Positions 1 through 8,695 are shown, counted from the stretch's first letter. The stretch is 35,285 nucleotides of DNA from Aggregatilineales bacterium (GCA_029976005.1 JARKOQ010000143.1:1-35285); one strand, 5' to 3'. Numbers and translations: made by a program. The notes: generated by a model from the sequence alone, not told the origin.

Positions 1-15
1 GGTAGAACGAGTGCA

Positions 16-39
16 AACAAGGGGTTTAAACCCCTTGTT
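16..39. repeat. Perfect 24-nt palindrome
   Basis: The two 12-nt halves (AACAAGGGGTTT and its exact complement) form a perfect palindrome with no loop. It lies upstream of the ABC exporter operon at the window edge. It could be a dispersed palindromic repeat or the stem of a terminator for a gene outside the window. No T-run follows, so a repeat or a processing site is as likely. The rest of 1-115 shows no gene. Confidence 0.7.
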
Positions 40-115
40 CAAACCAATGCGCACGGCTTTTACCGTAGAGCCAGGAACAAAGAGCACGCTCTGACCAAAG
101 GGGGAATTTACAGGG

Positions 116-1072
116 ATGCCATCCATTATTCAGATCACGGACTTGAAGAAGCAGTACAACCCGCCGGACGGCCCGTGGGCCGTCAAGGACGTCGATCTCG
201 AAATCGAAGCGGGCGAGGTCTTCAGCCTGCTGGGACCTAACGGCGCGGGCAAGACCACGACCATCTCGATGCTGAGCGGCCTGCTGACGCCTTCCGGCGG
301 CACGGCCATCATCGACGGGCACGACATCGCCCGCGAGCCGCTGGCGGCCAAGCAGATCATCGGCGTCGTGCCACAGGAGATCGCGCTCTACCCGCGCCTC
401 AGCGCGCGCCAGAACCTGCGCTTCTTCGGGCAGCTCTACGGGCTGGGTGGGGCCGAACTCAATCGGGCCATTGACGAGGTGCTGGAGTTCATCGACCTCA
501 AGGACCGGGCCAACGAACAGGTGGAGAAGTATTCGGGCGGCATGAAGCGCCGGGTCAACATTGGCGTCGGCCTGCTGCACAGGCCCAAAATCGTCTTCAT
601 GGACGAGCCAACCGTCGGCATCGATCCCCAGAGCCGCCGCCGCATCCTGGATGCCGTCGTCCAGCTCAAGAACGAGTACAAGATGACGGTCATCTACACC
701 ACCCACTACATGGAAGAAGCCCAGGAACTCAGCGACCGCGTGGGCATCATCGACCACGGCGAGATCATCGCCAAAGGCTCCACCGGCGAGCTGATCCAGC
801 TCGTGGGCGAGAAGGACACCCTGCGCCTGCGGGTCGGCGAACAGGAAATCGCCCCCGCCGTCCTGGAAGCCTTCAAGCAGATCGAAGGCGTGACCGACGT
901 CACCCGCGCCGACGGCGATATCACCGTCACCGCCACGCGCGGCCGGCGCGCCCTGCCGGAGCTGATCATGGCCGCCAACCATGCCGGGGTCGATATCCTT
1001 TCCGTCGCCGTCCACGAGCCAGACCTGGAAGCGGTGTTCCTGCACCTGACCGGGCGCGCCCTGCGGGAGTAG
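116..1072 (+). CDS. ABC transporter ATP-binding protein (DrrA-like, exporter type)
   Basis: A 318-residue nucleotide-binding protein that should energise export through the two ABC-2 permeases encoded directly downstream. Visible motifs are Walker A (GPNGAGKTT, about residues 41-49), the signature YSGGMKRR (about 140-147), Walker B with MDEPTVGIDP (about 162-171) and the switch region TTHYMEEA. The last 90 residues form the small C-terminal domain common in DrrA/CcmA-type ATPases. The start is supported by purine-rich AAAGGGGG upstream, though its spacing is long. The next gene starts only 4 nt after the stop, so the three genes form one operon. The substrate cannot be read from the sequence; lipids, drugs or polyketides are typical for the family. 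Confidence 0.93.
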   Translation: MPSIIQITDLKKQYNPPDGPWAVKDVDLEIEAGEVFSLLGPNGAGKTTTISMLSGLLTPSGGTAIIDGHDIAREPLAAKQIIGVVPQEIALYPRLSARQNLRFFGQLYGLGGAELNRAIDEVLEFIDLKDRANEQVEKYSGGMKRRVNIGVGLLHRPKIVFMDEPTVGIDPQSRRRILDAVVQLKNEYKMTVIYTTHYMEEAQELSDRVGIIDHGEIIAKGSTGELIQLVGEKDTLRLRVGEQEIAPAVLEAFKQIEGVTDVTRADGDITVTATRGRRALPELIMAANHAGVDILSVAVHEPDLEAVFLHLTGRALRE

Positions 1073-1076
1073 GCCC

Positions 1077-2501
1077 ATGCTCCGAAAAATCCTGACCATC
1101 GCCTGGAAAGAGGTCTATCTGACCTTCACCGACCGCAACCTGCTGCTGATCATGATCATCGCGCCGCTGGCCATCTCGGCAATCGTGGGCATGGCCTTCG
1201 GCGGCGCGAGCGGCGGCAGCCCGGCCATCGGCAACATCCCGGTCGCCATCGTCAATCTGGACTCCGGCGCCGAACAGCAGGGCCAGGCCCTCAACTACGG
1301 GGCCATCTTCACCGGCATGCTCGTCCCCGCCGCGGCGGAGGGCGACTCGGCTGGCGGCGAGACCAGCGCCTTTAGCGGCGACTGCCCGCTGGTCGAGAGC
1401 GAACCGTCCGCGACCGGCGGCGAGGAGGCCGCCAGCGTCTCGCTGGACTCGCTGTTCAACGCCGTCGCGCTGACCGACGTCGACGCCGCGCGCGCCGCCG
1501 TGGAACGCGGCGAATATGCCGCCCTGATCGTCATCCCGGCCGACTTCAGCGCCCGGCTCTCCCCGGAAATCAACTTCGCGGGGACGGCCGACTCGGAGCC
1601 GGTGGCGCCGACCTCGGTCGAAGTCTACGCCAACGAGGGCGCGCCGGTCTCGGCCTCGATCGTGCGCAGCGTCGTGGAAGGCTTCGTCGACCGGCTCGTC
1701 GGCGGCAATATCGCCATCTCGGCCTCGATCAACGCCCTGATCGCCACCAACCCGCTGGCCGCGCTGACCCTGAACATGGACAGCGAAGCCACGGCTGTCT
1801 TTAGCTGCGCCTTCAGCGACGCGCTGGCGACCATCACCATCGACCGCCAGGCGCTGGCCGCCGAAACCGGCGCGGACGCGGGCCCGAACTTCACCACCAC
1901 GACCCTGATCCTGGTCCAGGTCGGGACGGCCCAGGCCGCCTTCTTCGCCCTGTTCACCGGCCAGTTCGGCGTGCTGGGCATCATCGAGGAGCGCAAGAGT
2001 GGGACACTCCAGCGTATGGTCACCTCGCCGACCCCACGCGCCGCCATCCTGGCCGGCAACCTGCTCGGCACGTTCGTGACCGTCGTCTTCCAGATTTCGC
2101 TGCTCCTGCTCTCGCTGACCCTGATCGCCAGCCTGATTGAGGGCGAGCTGGCGCTGATCTTCGGCTCCAACCTGCTGGCGATCGCCGCCATGGTGCTGGT
2201 GCTGAGTCTGACCGTTTCCGCCCTGGGCGTGCTCTTCGCGGGCATCGCCCGCACGTCGGAACAGGCCAATGGGATCGGCTCGGTCTTCAACCTGGTGACC
2301 GGCGTGCTGGGCGGCACCTTCGGCTTCACCATTGGCGCACCGCTCAGCTACCTGTCGATCATCTACTGGGGCCGCGACGGCTTTAACAAACTGTCGATGG
2401 GCCAGCCCGATATCGGCCTCAACCTGCTGGTGCTGGCCCTGATCGGCGCCGTCCTGTACCTCGTCGGGCTGTACTTGTTCAACCGCAGGCTGGACATCTA
2501 G
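1077..2501 (+). CDS. ABC-2 family permease, first subunit
   Basis: A 474-residue membrane protein with one transmembrane helix near residues 21-40, a large extracytoplasmic domain (roughly 45-270), and five C-terminal transmembrane helices. This is the ABC2_membrane_3 topology. A short amphipathic stretch with EERKSGTLQRM at the start of the C-terminal membrane domain matches the coupling element typical of ABC-2 permeases. The extracytoplasmic domain contains two cysteines (in SGDCPL and FSCAF) that could form a disulfide. The gene begins 4 nt after the ATPase stop and is followed 11 nt later by a second, related permease, so the exporter is probably heterodimeric. Confidence 0.9.
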   Translation: MLRKILTIAWKEVYLTFTDRNLLLIMIIAPLAISAIVGMAFGGASGGSPAIGNIPVAIVNLDSGAEQQGQALNYGAIFTGMLVPAAAEGDSAGGETSAFSGDCPLVESEPSATGGEEAASVSLDSLFNAVALTDVDAARAAVERGEYAALIVIPADFSARLSPEINFAGTADSEPVAPTSVEVYANEGAPVSASIVRSVVEGFVDRLVGGNIAISASINALIATNPLAALTLNMDSEATAVFSCAFSDALATITIDRQALAAETGADAGPNFTTTTLILVQVGTAQAAFFALFTGQFGVLGIIEERKSGTLQRMVTSPTPRAAILAGNLLGTFVTVVFQISLLLLSLTLIASLIEGELALIFGSNLLAIAAMVLVLSLTVSALGVLFAGIARTSEQANGIGSVFNLVTGVLGGTFGFTIGAPLSYLSIIYWGRDGFNKLSMGQPDIGLNLLVLALIGAVLYLVGLYLFNRRLDI

Positions 2502-2512
2502 GGAGGCCCGCC

Positions 2513-3772
2513 ATGCTCAAAATCATCCAGATTGCCCTGACCGATCTGCGGGTCTACCTGTCCGACCGGATGAATCTCTTCTCGCTGACCCTGATGCCGG
2601 TCGTCCTGGCCGTCATCCTGGGAATGGTCTTCAACCAGAACAGCACGCCGGGCCGCATCCGCCTGGATGTCATCGACGAGGATGGCAGCGCGACCTCGGC
2701 CCAGTTCCTGGTCGACCTGCGCGCCGCCAACGACTCGCTGCGCCTGTGCGGCGTGGATACCAGCGTGACCGAGGAATGCGGCCTGGAAGTCGGCGTCGTC
2801 CTGACCGCCGAGGCCGCGATCGAGCGCGTCCAGAACGATGACACGTCCGCCCTGCTGATCATCCCGGCCGGCTTCGGCGCGGCCCAGGAAGCCCTGACTC
2901 CAATCAGCCTGCCCTACTACTCGCTGGCCGACATGACCACCGGCGACGCCGCCCTGACCGCCGTCCAGGCCGTGCTCCAGCGCGCCAACGGGGCGAGCAT
3001 CGCCGCCCAGGTCGCCGCCGGGATGGGCGACCGGATCGCCGGCGGCCTCTTTGCCGACCAGTCCGCCCGCTCGGAGTTCGCCTGGCTGGCCTACGACAAC
3101 GCCGTCGAGCTGTGGCAGAACCAGTCCGTCGTGGTCGAATACCGGGTGGCGCAGCAGGCCGTTGACGAGAGCAAGCCCGCCGCGTCCGGGTTCAGCCAGT
3201 CGGTGCCCGGCATGGCGACCATGTACGTGATGATCACGGTGTTGGGCGGGATCAGTCTGATGCTCCAGGAGCGCAAGCAGTGGACGCTCCAGCGGCTGGT
3301 GGTCATGCCCATCACCCGCGCCCAGCTCCTGGCCGGCAAAATCCTGGCCCGCTTCACCACCGGCATCATCCAGTTCGCGATCCTGTTCGCGGTCGGGATG
3401 GTGGTCGGGCTGGACTTTGGGAAGAACATCCCGGCCCTGCTGGTGATCATGGTCGTCTATACCCTGTGCGTCACGGCGCTGGCCTTCGCCCTCGCGCCCA
3501 TGATCCGCACCGAGGGGCAAGCCGGGAGCATCATCACGATGCTGTCGCTGGTGCTGGCTGCCCTGGGCGGGGCCTGGTGGCCGCTGGAAATCGTGCCCGA
3601 CTTCATGCAGAAGATCGGCCACCTCTCGCCGGTCGCCTGGGCGATGGACAGCTTCAACAGCCTGCTCTTCTACGGCGGCGGGCTGGTGGAAATCCTGCCC
3701 AACATGGCCCTGCTGGCCGCCGTGACCGTGGTGCTGTTCGTGATCGGGATCGCGCGCTTCAAGGTCGAGTAA
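2513..3772 (+). CDS. ABC-2 family permease, second subunit
   Basis: A 419-residue protein with the same architecture as the preceding permease: an N-terminal transmembrane helix (about 21-40), an extracytoplasmic domain, and a C-terminal membrane domain introduced by QERKQWTLQRL. It also carries a cysteine pair in the extracytoplasmic part (CGVDTSVTEEC), so a disulfide is plausible. A GGGAGG ribosome-binding site lies just before the ATG. It is the last gene of the operon; a strong intrinsic terminator follows about 50 nt later. It probably arose by duplication of an ancestral permease, as is usual for such pairs. Confidence 0.9.
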   Translation: MLKIIQIALTDLRVYLSDRMNLFSLTLMPVVLAVILGMVFNQNSTPGRIRLDVIDEDGSATSAQFLVDLRAANDSLRLCGVDTSVTEECGLEVGVVLTAEAAIERVQNDDTSALLIIPAGFGAAQEALTPISLPYYSLADMTTGDAALTAVQAVLQRANGASIAAQVAAGMGDRIAGGLFADQSARSEFAWLAYDNAVELWQNQSVVVEYRVAQQAVDESKPAASGFSQSVPGMATMYVMITVLGGISLMLQERKQWTLQRLVVMPITRAQLLAGKILARFTTGIIQFAILFAVGMVVGLDFGKNIPALLVIMVVYTLCVTALAFALAPMIRTEGQAGSIITMLSLVLAALGGAWWPLEIVPDFMQKIGHLSPVAWAMDSFNSLLFYGGGLVEILPNMALLAAVTVVLFVIGIARFKVE

Positions 3773-3825
3773 GATTCACCGATCGACCTGGGCGCTCACG
3801 CCGCGACCGGGTACAATAGCCTGCG

Positions 3826-3856
3826 CAGGGGGAACCTCACCGTTCCCCCTGTTTTT
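3826..3856 (+). terminator. Intrinsic terminator of the ABC exporter operon
   Basis: A perfect 10-bp stem (CAGGGGGAAC with GTTCCCCCTG) encloses a 6-nt loop and is followed directly by five T. A TACAAT box at 3812-3817 sits just upstream, but no good -35 box accompanies it. Confidence 0.92.
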
Positions 3857-3880
3857 GTCCGGCTTTAGGCAAAGAAGCGC

Positions 3881-5215
3881 ATGCTCATTCCCCCGCCATC
3901 ATCCCCCTCGCGCTGGCAACGGTTCTGGCCAGGCCTGCTCAAGCGCCTGCGCGTGCTGCTTCTGTGCGCGGCGATGCTGGTCGTGCTCCAGTTCAGCGTC
4001 CCCCCGCCCGGCGACCTGTACAGCGGGGCCGGGGCGCTGGCCCGCGACAGCCTGTTCGACTATGTGGCCTGGGAAGTGAACGCCCTGGCGAGCAAGCTGT
4101 TCGCCAGCCTGTTCGGCGTACAGGCTTACCTGCCGGAAGCCACCCGCTCCGACCTGGTGCGCGCTTACTTCGCCGATCTTGCCCAGGTCCTGGCCCTGGA
4201 GGCCCGGATCGCCGATGCCTACAGCGATCCGGCCGTCACCGATCCGGACGCGGCGACCGCCGCACTGCGCGCCGAGCGCGACCGGCGCCGGGTCGGGCTG
4301 GCCGGCCGCCAGGGCACGATTGAAGCCATCCTGGAGGAGCAAATCAGCGCCATCCTGGTCGAGCAAGGGCTGGGCGTGCTGGGCCAGGTCTTGCCGCCGG
4401 TCGCGGCCCACATCACCCCCCTGCCCGACGTACTGATCATCTCCCCTCGCGACGAAATCCGGGTGACGGCCTCGCTGACGCTGGACGCCCTGTCAGTCGA
4501 TCGCAGAACCAGCCTGGAAGACGCCGTGGACGCCCGGTTCGACGTCTCGGCCCTGGTGGCCGACATCGGCGGCATGGCCCTCTACCCGGCCATGGTCGCC
4601 GAGTACGATCACCTCGCCTGGACGATCGAAACCATCGCCCATGAGTGGGTCCATCACGCTCTGGCTATTCACCCGCTGGGCCTGAACTACTTCGACGGCG
4701 GCAACCCGGACACACGCATCATCAACGAGACCACGGCCGAGCTGCTGGGCCAGGAAATCGCCCTGGCCGTCTACCGGCGCTACTACCCGGAGCTGGTCCC
4801 CCCCGAACCTGTGGAACCGGCCGCCGATCCGGCCCCCACGCCTCCCCCAGACCCGGCCGCGCCCCCGGTCTTCGACTTCGCCTCCGAGATGAACGAAACG
4901 CGCGTCACGGTCGACGGGCTGCTGGCCGAGGGCAAGGTCACCGAGGCCGAAGCCTACATGCAGGCCCGGCGGGAGTTCTTCCACGCCAACGGATACCCGC
5001 TGCGCAAGCTCAACCAGGCCTATTTCGCCTTCTACGGCGGCTATCAGGCCGGGGGCGCGGACCAGGGCGCGGCCGGAGAAGACCCAATCGGCCCGGCCGT
5101 GCGGGCCGTGCGCGACCACACGGGGACAGTCGCCGATTTCCTGGCCGTGATGCGCGGCATCACCACCCGCGAGGCCCTGCTGGCCCTGGCCGAGAAGATG
5201 GTCGCGACCGAGTGA
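3881..5215 (+). CDS. Membrane-anchored putative zinc metalloprotease (HExxH)
   Basis: A 444-residue protein not assigned to a named family here. It has a cytoplasmic basic N-terminus, one transmembrane segment (about 24-41) and a long extracytoplasmic part. The motif H254-E-W-V-H258 fits a zinc-binding HExxH site. Exactly 24 residues later comes E283 in the pattern ExxxE, which suits a gluzincin third ligand. A proline-rich segment (about 305-330) separates this core from a C-terminal helical part. The gene stands alone between the exporter terminator and a convergent M20 peptidase. The protease call rests on the motif and topology only; a substrate cannot be inferred. Confidence 0.7.
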   Translation: MLIPPPSSPSRWQRFWPGLLKRLRVLLLCAAMLVVLQFSVPPPGDLYSGAGALARDSLFDYVAWEVNALASKLFASLFGVQAYLPEATRSDLVRAYFADLAQVLALEARIADAYSDPAVTDPDAATAALRAERDRRRVGLAGRQGTIEAILEEQISAILVEQGLGVLGQVLPPVAAHITPLPDVLIISPRDEIRVTASLTLDALSVDRRTSLEDAVDARFDVSALVADIGGMALYPAMVAEYDHLAWTIETIAHEWVHHALAIHPLGLNYFDGGNPDTRIINETTAELLGQEIALAVYRRYYPELVPPEPVEPAADPAPTPPPDPAAPPVFDFASEMNETRVTVDGLLAEGKVTEAEAYMQARREFFHANGYPLRKLNQAYFAFYGGYQAGGADQGAAGEDPIGPAVRAVRDHTGTVADFLAVMRGITTREALLALAEKMVATE

Positions 5216-5226
5216 TCCAACAAGAA

Positions 5227-5249
5227 AGGGCAGGTCAATCGCCTGCCCT
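5227..5249. terminator. Hairpin between convergent genes, probable bidirectional terminator
   Basis: AGGGCAGG and CCTGCCCT form a perfect 8-bp stem with a 7-nt loop, between the stop of the plus-strand metalloprotease gene and the stop of the minus-strand M20 gene. T-rich flanks are weak, so its efficiency as an intrinsic terminator is uncertain. Confidence 0.55.
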
Positions 5250-5313
5250 CGAATGCTTTCGGCTTTTCGCTTGCCGCTTCGACGCCTGGACGCTTTCTCC
5301 GTCTCCGACTGCG

Positions 5314-6453
5314 TTACATCTGCCACTCGCGCAGCATCGCCGCCACCAGCGCGACCTTGTCCGGCACGCTGCTGATCAGCACGTTCTCGTGGGCGGCATG
5401 CAGACCCTCGCCGGTCGGCCCCATCCCGTCCAGGGTGGGCGTGCCGACCGATGCCGTGAAGTTGCCATCCGAGCCGCCGCCGCTGCCCGCCTCGTCGATC
5501 GTCAGGCCCAGTTCCGTACCGATGCGTTTGGCCTGGGCGTAGACGGCGCGCATCTGGTCGTTGCGCTCCAGCGGCGGGCGGTGATCGCCGCCGGTGATCT
5601 CCAGCGTCGCGCCGGGCAACACCGGGTAAAGTTCGGCCATCGCAGCGTCGATCCGGTCGCTCTCCGCCTGGGTCAGGAAGCGCACATCCACGTAGGCCTG
5701 GGCCTGGTCGGGGATGACGTTGGTCGCGTGCCCGCCGCTGATCACCGTGGGCGACACGGAGGTGCCGTTCTTGAGGTCGTTGAGTCCGTTGATCTTCAGA
5801 ATCTGGTGGGCCAGCTCCACCACGGCGTTGATGCCTTGCTCCGGCGCGCCGCCCGCGTGGGATGCCCGCCCGGTCACCTTGATCTTGAAGTCCGCCACGC
5901 CCTTGCGCCAGGTCTTGAGCGCGCCTTCCGGCGTGGCCGGCTCCATGATCAGGCACAGGCCAGACTGCCGGGCGACCTCGATAATCAGGTCTTTGGAGTT
6001 AGGGCTGCCGATCTCCTCGTCGCTGGTCAGCAGCGCCCAGACCGGCCGGTCGGGGAATTCGCCGCGCTCGCGCAGCAAACGCACCGCGCTCAGGATCACG
6101 GCGATCCCGGACTTCATATCGATCGCGCCGGGGCCATACAGCCGCCCGTTCTCGATCCGCAGCGGGCGCTCGGCCAGAGTCCCCAGCGGCAGCACCGTGT
6201 CCATGTGGCCCACGAACGTGATCGGCTTGCCCGGCGCGTCCGCGTTCCACTTCGCCAGCAGGATATCCCCCACCCCCTCTCGGGGGAAACGTTCGACCGC
6301 CGCCCCCAGCCCGGCAAGCTGGCCCGCCAGAAAATCGGCCAGCCGGTCGACCGCGGCCTTCTCCGCCGTGAACGACTCATATTCCACCAGGGTCCTGACC
6401 AGGTCGATCATCGTCTCGGTCTGCGCCCGGCATGCCGCCAGCAGATCGCTCAT
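5314..6453 (-). CDS. M20 family metallopeptidase (carboxypeptidase G2-like)
   Basis: A 379-residue cytosolic zinc hydrolase of the M20/ArgE/CPG2 superfamily, which cleaves C-terminal or amide-linked amino acids. The metal and catalytic residues are all visible: H83 and D85 in GHMDT, bridging D112 in GAIDMKSG, the catalytic pair E146-E147 in SDEEIG, E171 in MEPA, and the final histidine at about 355 in AAHENV. The dimerisation domain with GRASHAGG lies between. Length is normal for the family. The start is supported by AAGGATGG a few bases upstream. The protein resembles glutamate carboxypeptidases more than ArgE or DapE, but the substrate is an inference. Confidence 0.92.
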   Translation of the reverse strand: MSDLLAACRAQTETMIDLVRTLVEYESFTAEKAAVDRLADFLAGQLAGLGAAVERFPREGVGDILLAKWNADAPGKPITFVGHMDTVLPLGTLAERPLRIENGRLYGPGAIDMKSGIAVILSAVRLLRERGEFPDRPVWALLTSDEEIGSPNSKDLIIEVARQSGLCLIMEPATPEGALKTWRKGVADFKIKVTGRASHAGGAPEQGINAVVELAHQILKINGLNDLKNGTSVSPTVISGGHATNVIPDQAQAYVDVRFLTQAESDRIDAAMAELYPVLPGATLEITGGDHRPPLERNDQMRAVYAQAKRIGTELGLTIDEAGSGGGSDGNFTASVGTPTLDGMGPTGEGLHAAHENVLISSVPDKVALVAAMLREWQM

Positions 6454-6532
6454 GGTTCGCCATCCTTCGTGTGAAAAGGGTGTCTGTTCAAATACCCAAT
6501 AGGAGGTCTACAAAACCAACTTAACGCCGGTG

Positions 6533-6561
6533 ATTGTAGCGTTTTTATCCCCCGGAATCAG
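6533..6561 (-). promoter_or_regulatory. Candidate promoter of the M20 peptidase gene
   Basis: On the minus strand a TACAAT -10 box (6538-6533) is preceded at 17 bp by a weak CTGATT -35 box. It would give a leader of about 70 nt. The rest of the 6454-6648 spacer shows no gene. Confidence 0.35.
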
Positions 6562-6648
6562 CCCCAGTCTGCACCAAAACGCCCGCGCTCGTCTTGTGCA
6601 TCTCGCCCGGCCTTCGCGCTGGTCTGTGTTGTCCTTGCTGGGGATGAC

Positions 6649-7209
6649 TCAGGTCTGGAGAGGACGATCCAGAAGCGCCTGGACGACGGCGACGGACTGC
6701 GCCGGTTCGTAGGCTTTAACTCCCCGGATCGGCACATCCAGCCCACGGGCCGCCAGCGCTTCCCGCAGCAGGCGCACGAAAACGCCCGCGTCCGGCTGTT
6801 CCCGGTCATCGAACCAGGAAACTTCCACCCCGCAGGTGGGCGAGCCGTTGATGCCGAGCACGCCCACGACCTCGAACCCGTTTTTCAGGTATTGCTCGAT
6901 TTGAAAAACGAGGTCGCCCGCCATCCGGCGGCAGCGATCCTGGCCCGCCTCCGCCGCCATGCGCCAACCGACCCGCGTATCTTCCGCTTCGATGGTGGTG
7001 ACTGCCGCCCGATCGACCTGACGATCGAGGCCCATGATCATCAACTCCGGGCAGGGCATCTGAACGAAGCCCACGCCGGCCTCGACCAGCGTCTGGACGA
7101 CTTCCCGCATCGCACCGGGATAGTGCGCGCACCGGTCGATCTTGGCGTTCTGGTTCAGGATGCAGTGGGCGACCAGGACGACTTTTTTGCCGCGTTTGTC
7201 ATCGAACAT
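6649..7209 (-). CDS. TudS/DUF523-related putative desulfidase
   Basis: A 186-residue protein resembling the DUF523/TudS group, whose characterised member removes sulfur from thiouracil using a [4Fe-4S] cluster. Three cysteines in conserved-looking contexts could hold such a cluster: C16 in AHCILNQN, C53 in MPCPE and C126 in NGSPTCGV. The HCILNQN and SPTCG motifs match the CD3072-type branch of the family. The gene sits 43 nt downstream of the lipoprotein gene on the same strand and may be cotranscribed with it, although no functional link is obvious. Family assignment is fairly secure, but desulfidase activity in this branch is inferred. Confidence 0.75.
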   Translation of the reverse strand: MFDDKRGKKVVLVAHCILNQNAKIDRCAHYPGAMREVVQTLVEAGVGFVQMPCPELMIMGLDRQVDRAAVTTIEAEDTRVGWRMAAEAGQDRCRRMAGDLVFQIEQYLKNGFEVVGVLGINGSPTCGVEVSWFDDREQPDAGVFVRLLREALAARGLDVPIRGVKAYEPAQSVAVVQALLDRPLQT

Positions 7210-7252
7210 CCTCTGCGCTTCCTTACCGCTGGAGAATCCGCCCGGCCATGCC

Positions 7253-8614
7253 CTAAAACGGGCACAGATCGGGGATCTGGTAGCTACGGTTGGCCGGGCC
7301 GTAGCTGTTCAGGAACAGCACCGACTGCGGGTAGACCGGGGCCTGTTCCAGCGCGGCCAGGCAGGCCGTGTGCAGGTTGTGAGTCGACTGGTACGTCCGC
7401 CAGAAGGCGTCGCCGATGGCCGCATAGGCGAAGCTGGGCAGCGCCGGAGTATTTTCCGCCATCAGGGTGGTGTAAATATCCAGCCCGGCCCGGTCTTCCT
7501 CCAGGTAGGCGTAAGCCAGCATCAGCCGGTAGAGGGCATAGGCGCGCAGCATGATCGGCTCGTTGGCGACCTGCCACGAACCCAGCATGGGGTTGTCCAG
7601 CGCCTCGCGGTACAGCCGGATGGCCTGCTCGCCGTCCCCGCCCTGGATGGCCTGATCGGCATCGTGGATCACGTGGATGCGATACACCGGCGCGTCCAGG
7701 CGGGAGACGGCCCGCACATAGTTCAGCCCGTTCCAGTCCCAGATCGTGGTCGATGTGCGCGACGGCCCCGCGCTCATGTCCGTGGAAATGCCGCCACCCT
7801 GGATCATGATCTCCTGCACGCCGTCGTCGTCCAGGTCCTGGATCGAGAAGCGCCCGTCCGACGCGCCGACCGTGTCCACGTTGAGCGCGATAAAGCCGTC
7901 GTTGGGGGCGCTCCATCCGAGCACCTGGGCAGCCTGGACGCAAGCGCCGGACTGGCAGCGCTCCTGAAAATAGACCATCTCCGGGCGCGTATCCAGATTC
8001 ATGTCGCCCACGAACAGGATGCGCGGCAGCCCGTAGCCGGGGCCATAATCCGAGGCATACAGCAGCCGATAATCGGCCTCCCCGCAGCCGAACACGAACA
8101 TCTGCCCCGGCCGGGGCGAGACGTTCGCGTTGAACGGATCGGCCAGCACCACGACAACCTCGTATACCCCGTCGCCGGTCAGGTCGTACGAGTCCGTAAC
8201 CAGCCCGAAGTCATCCCCCACGACTCCCCAGGTGCGCAGGATCGAGCTGAGGAAGGGCACCGATCCGCCCGCCGAGAGGAAGTTGTTGATCGTCGTCGGG
8301 AACAGGGCGTAGGTGGAGGGGACCTCCGGCGGGGCCGGGTTGGCCGGGTTGGGGCAGGTCACGCCGCCCGGCGCGAGCGCCGTCAGCAGGTAGGCGGGCG
8401 TGGAAGCCACCGGCAGGGCCGGCTGTTCGGCCGTCGGAGTCGGCGGCGCGTCGGTCGGCAGCCACACGACCAGACTCCCGCCGGGAGTCACCGTCGGCGG
8501 CGTGGCGGGCAGGGTCGCGACCTGGCCCACGATCGGGGCCTGGCCGTTACAGGCCGCCAGCAGAGCCATGCACAGGGCGCACAACAGGAGGATGGGTAGT
8601 CGTCGGGCAGTCAT
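7253..8614 (-). CDS. Lipoprotein with FG-GAP/VCBS-like repeats and a helical C-terminus
   Basis: A 453-residue exported lipoprotein. The start at 8614 gives a clean signal peptide with lipobox LLAAC (C22), followed by a proline/threonine-rich linker. The middle carries three aspartate-rich loops (DLTGDGVYE, DMNLDTRPE, DLDDDGVQE) typical of FG-GAP or VCBS-type beta-propeller blades that bind calcium. The last 130 residues are helical and TPR-like. The frame stays open upstream to 8893, but that part is repeat sequence and would hide the signal peptide. A TATACT box ends 6 nt before the ATG and there is no Shine-Dalgarno sequence, so a leaderless mRNA is likely. Function is unknown; a surface-exposed binding role fits. 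Confidence 0.82.
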   Translation of the reverse strand: MTARRLPILLLCALCMALLAACNGQAPIVGQVATLPATPPTVTPGGSLVVWLPTDAPPTPTAEQPALPVASTPAYLLTALAPGGVTCPNPANPAPPEVPSTYALFPTTINNFLSAGGSVPFLSSILRTWGVVGDDFGLVTDSYDLTGDGVYEVVVVLADPFNANVSPRPGQMFVFGCGEADYRLLYASDYGPGYGLPRILFVGDMNLDTRPEMVYFQERCQSGACVQAAQVLGWSAPNDGFIALNVDTVGASDGRFSIQDLDDDGVQEIMIQGGGISTDMSAGPSRTSTTIWDWNGLNYVRAVSRLDAPVYRIHVIHDADQAIQGGDGEQAIRLYREALDNPMLGSWQVANEPIMLRAYALYRLMLAYAYLEEDRAGLDIYTTLMAENTPALPSFAYAAIGDAFWRTYQSTHNLHTACLAALEQAPVYPQSVLFLNSYGPANRSYQIPDLCPF

Positions 8615-8620
8615 GCCAGC

Positions 8621-8626
8621 AGTATA
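8621..8626 (-). promoter_or_regulatory. -10 box abutting the lipoprotein start codon
   Basis: TATACT on the minus strand lies 6 nt before the ATG at 8614. Transcription would begin at or next to the start codon. No convincing -35 box is visible. Confidence 0.5.
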
Positions 8627-8633
8627 TCCGATA

Positions 8634-8663
8634 GAGGCCAGAGACCGCGAGGCCAGAGACCGG
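8634..8663. repeat. Tandem 15-bp repeat of the GAGGCCAGAGACC family
   Basis: Two head-to-tail copies of GAGGCCAGAGACCGS (8634-8648 and 8649-8663) differ only at the last base. The same phrase recurs in the inverted repeat at 27855-27956. This is part of the 388-bp gene-free spacer 8615-9002. Confidence 0.8.
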
Positions 8664-8695
8664 AGAAAACAGGGCAATCGCATCCAAAGCAAGTC

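Noticed and set aside
6530-6712. Small plus-strand open frame in the spacer before the M20 gene
   Set aside because: It has no ribosome-binding site, no recognisable motif and runs into the end of the desulfidase gene on the other strand.
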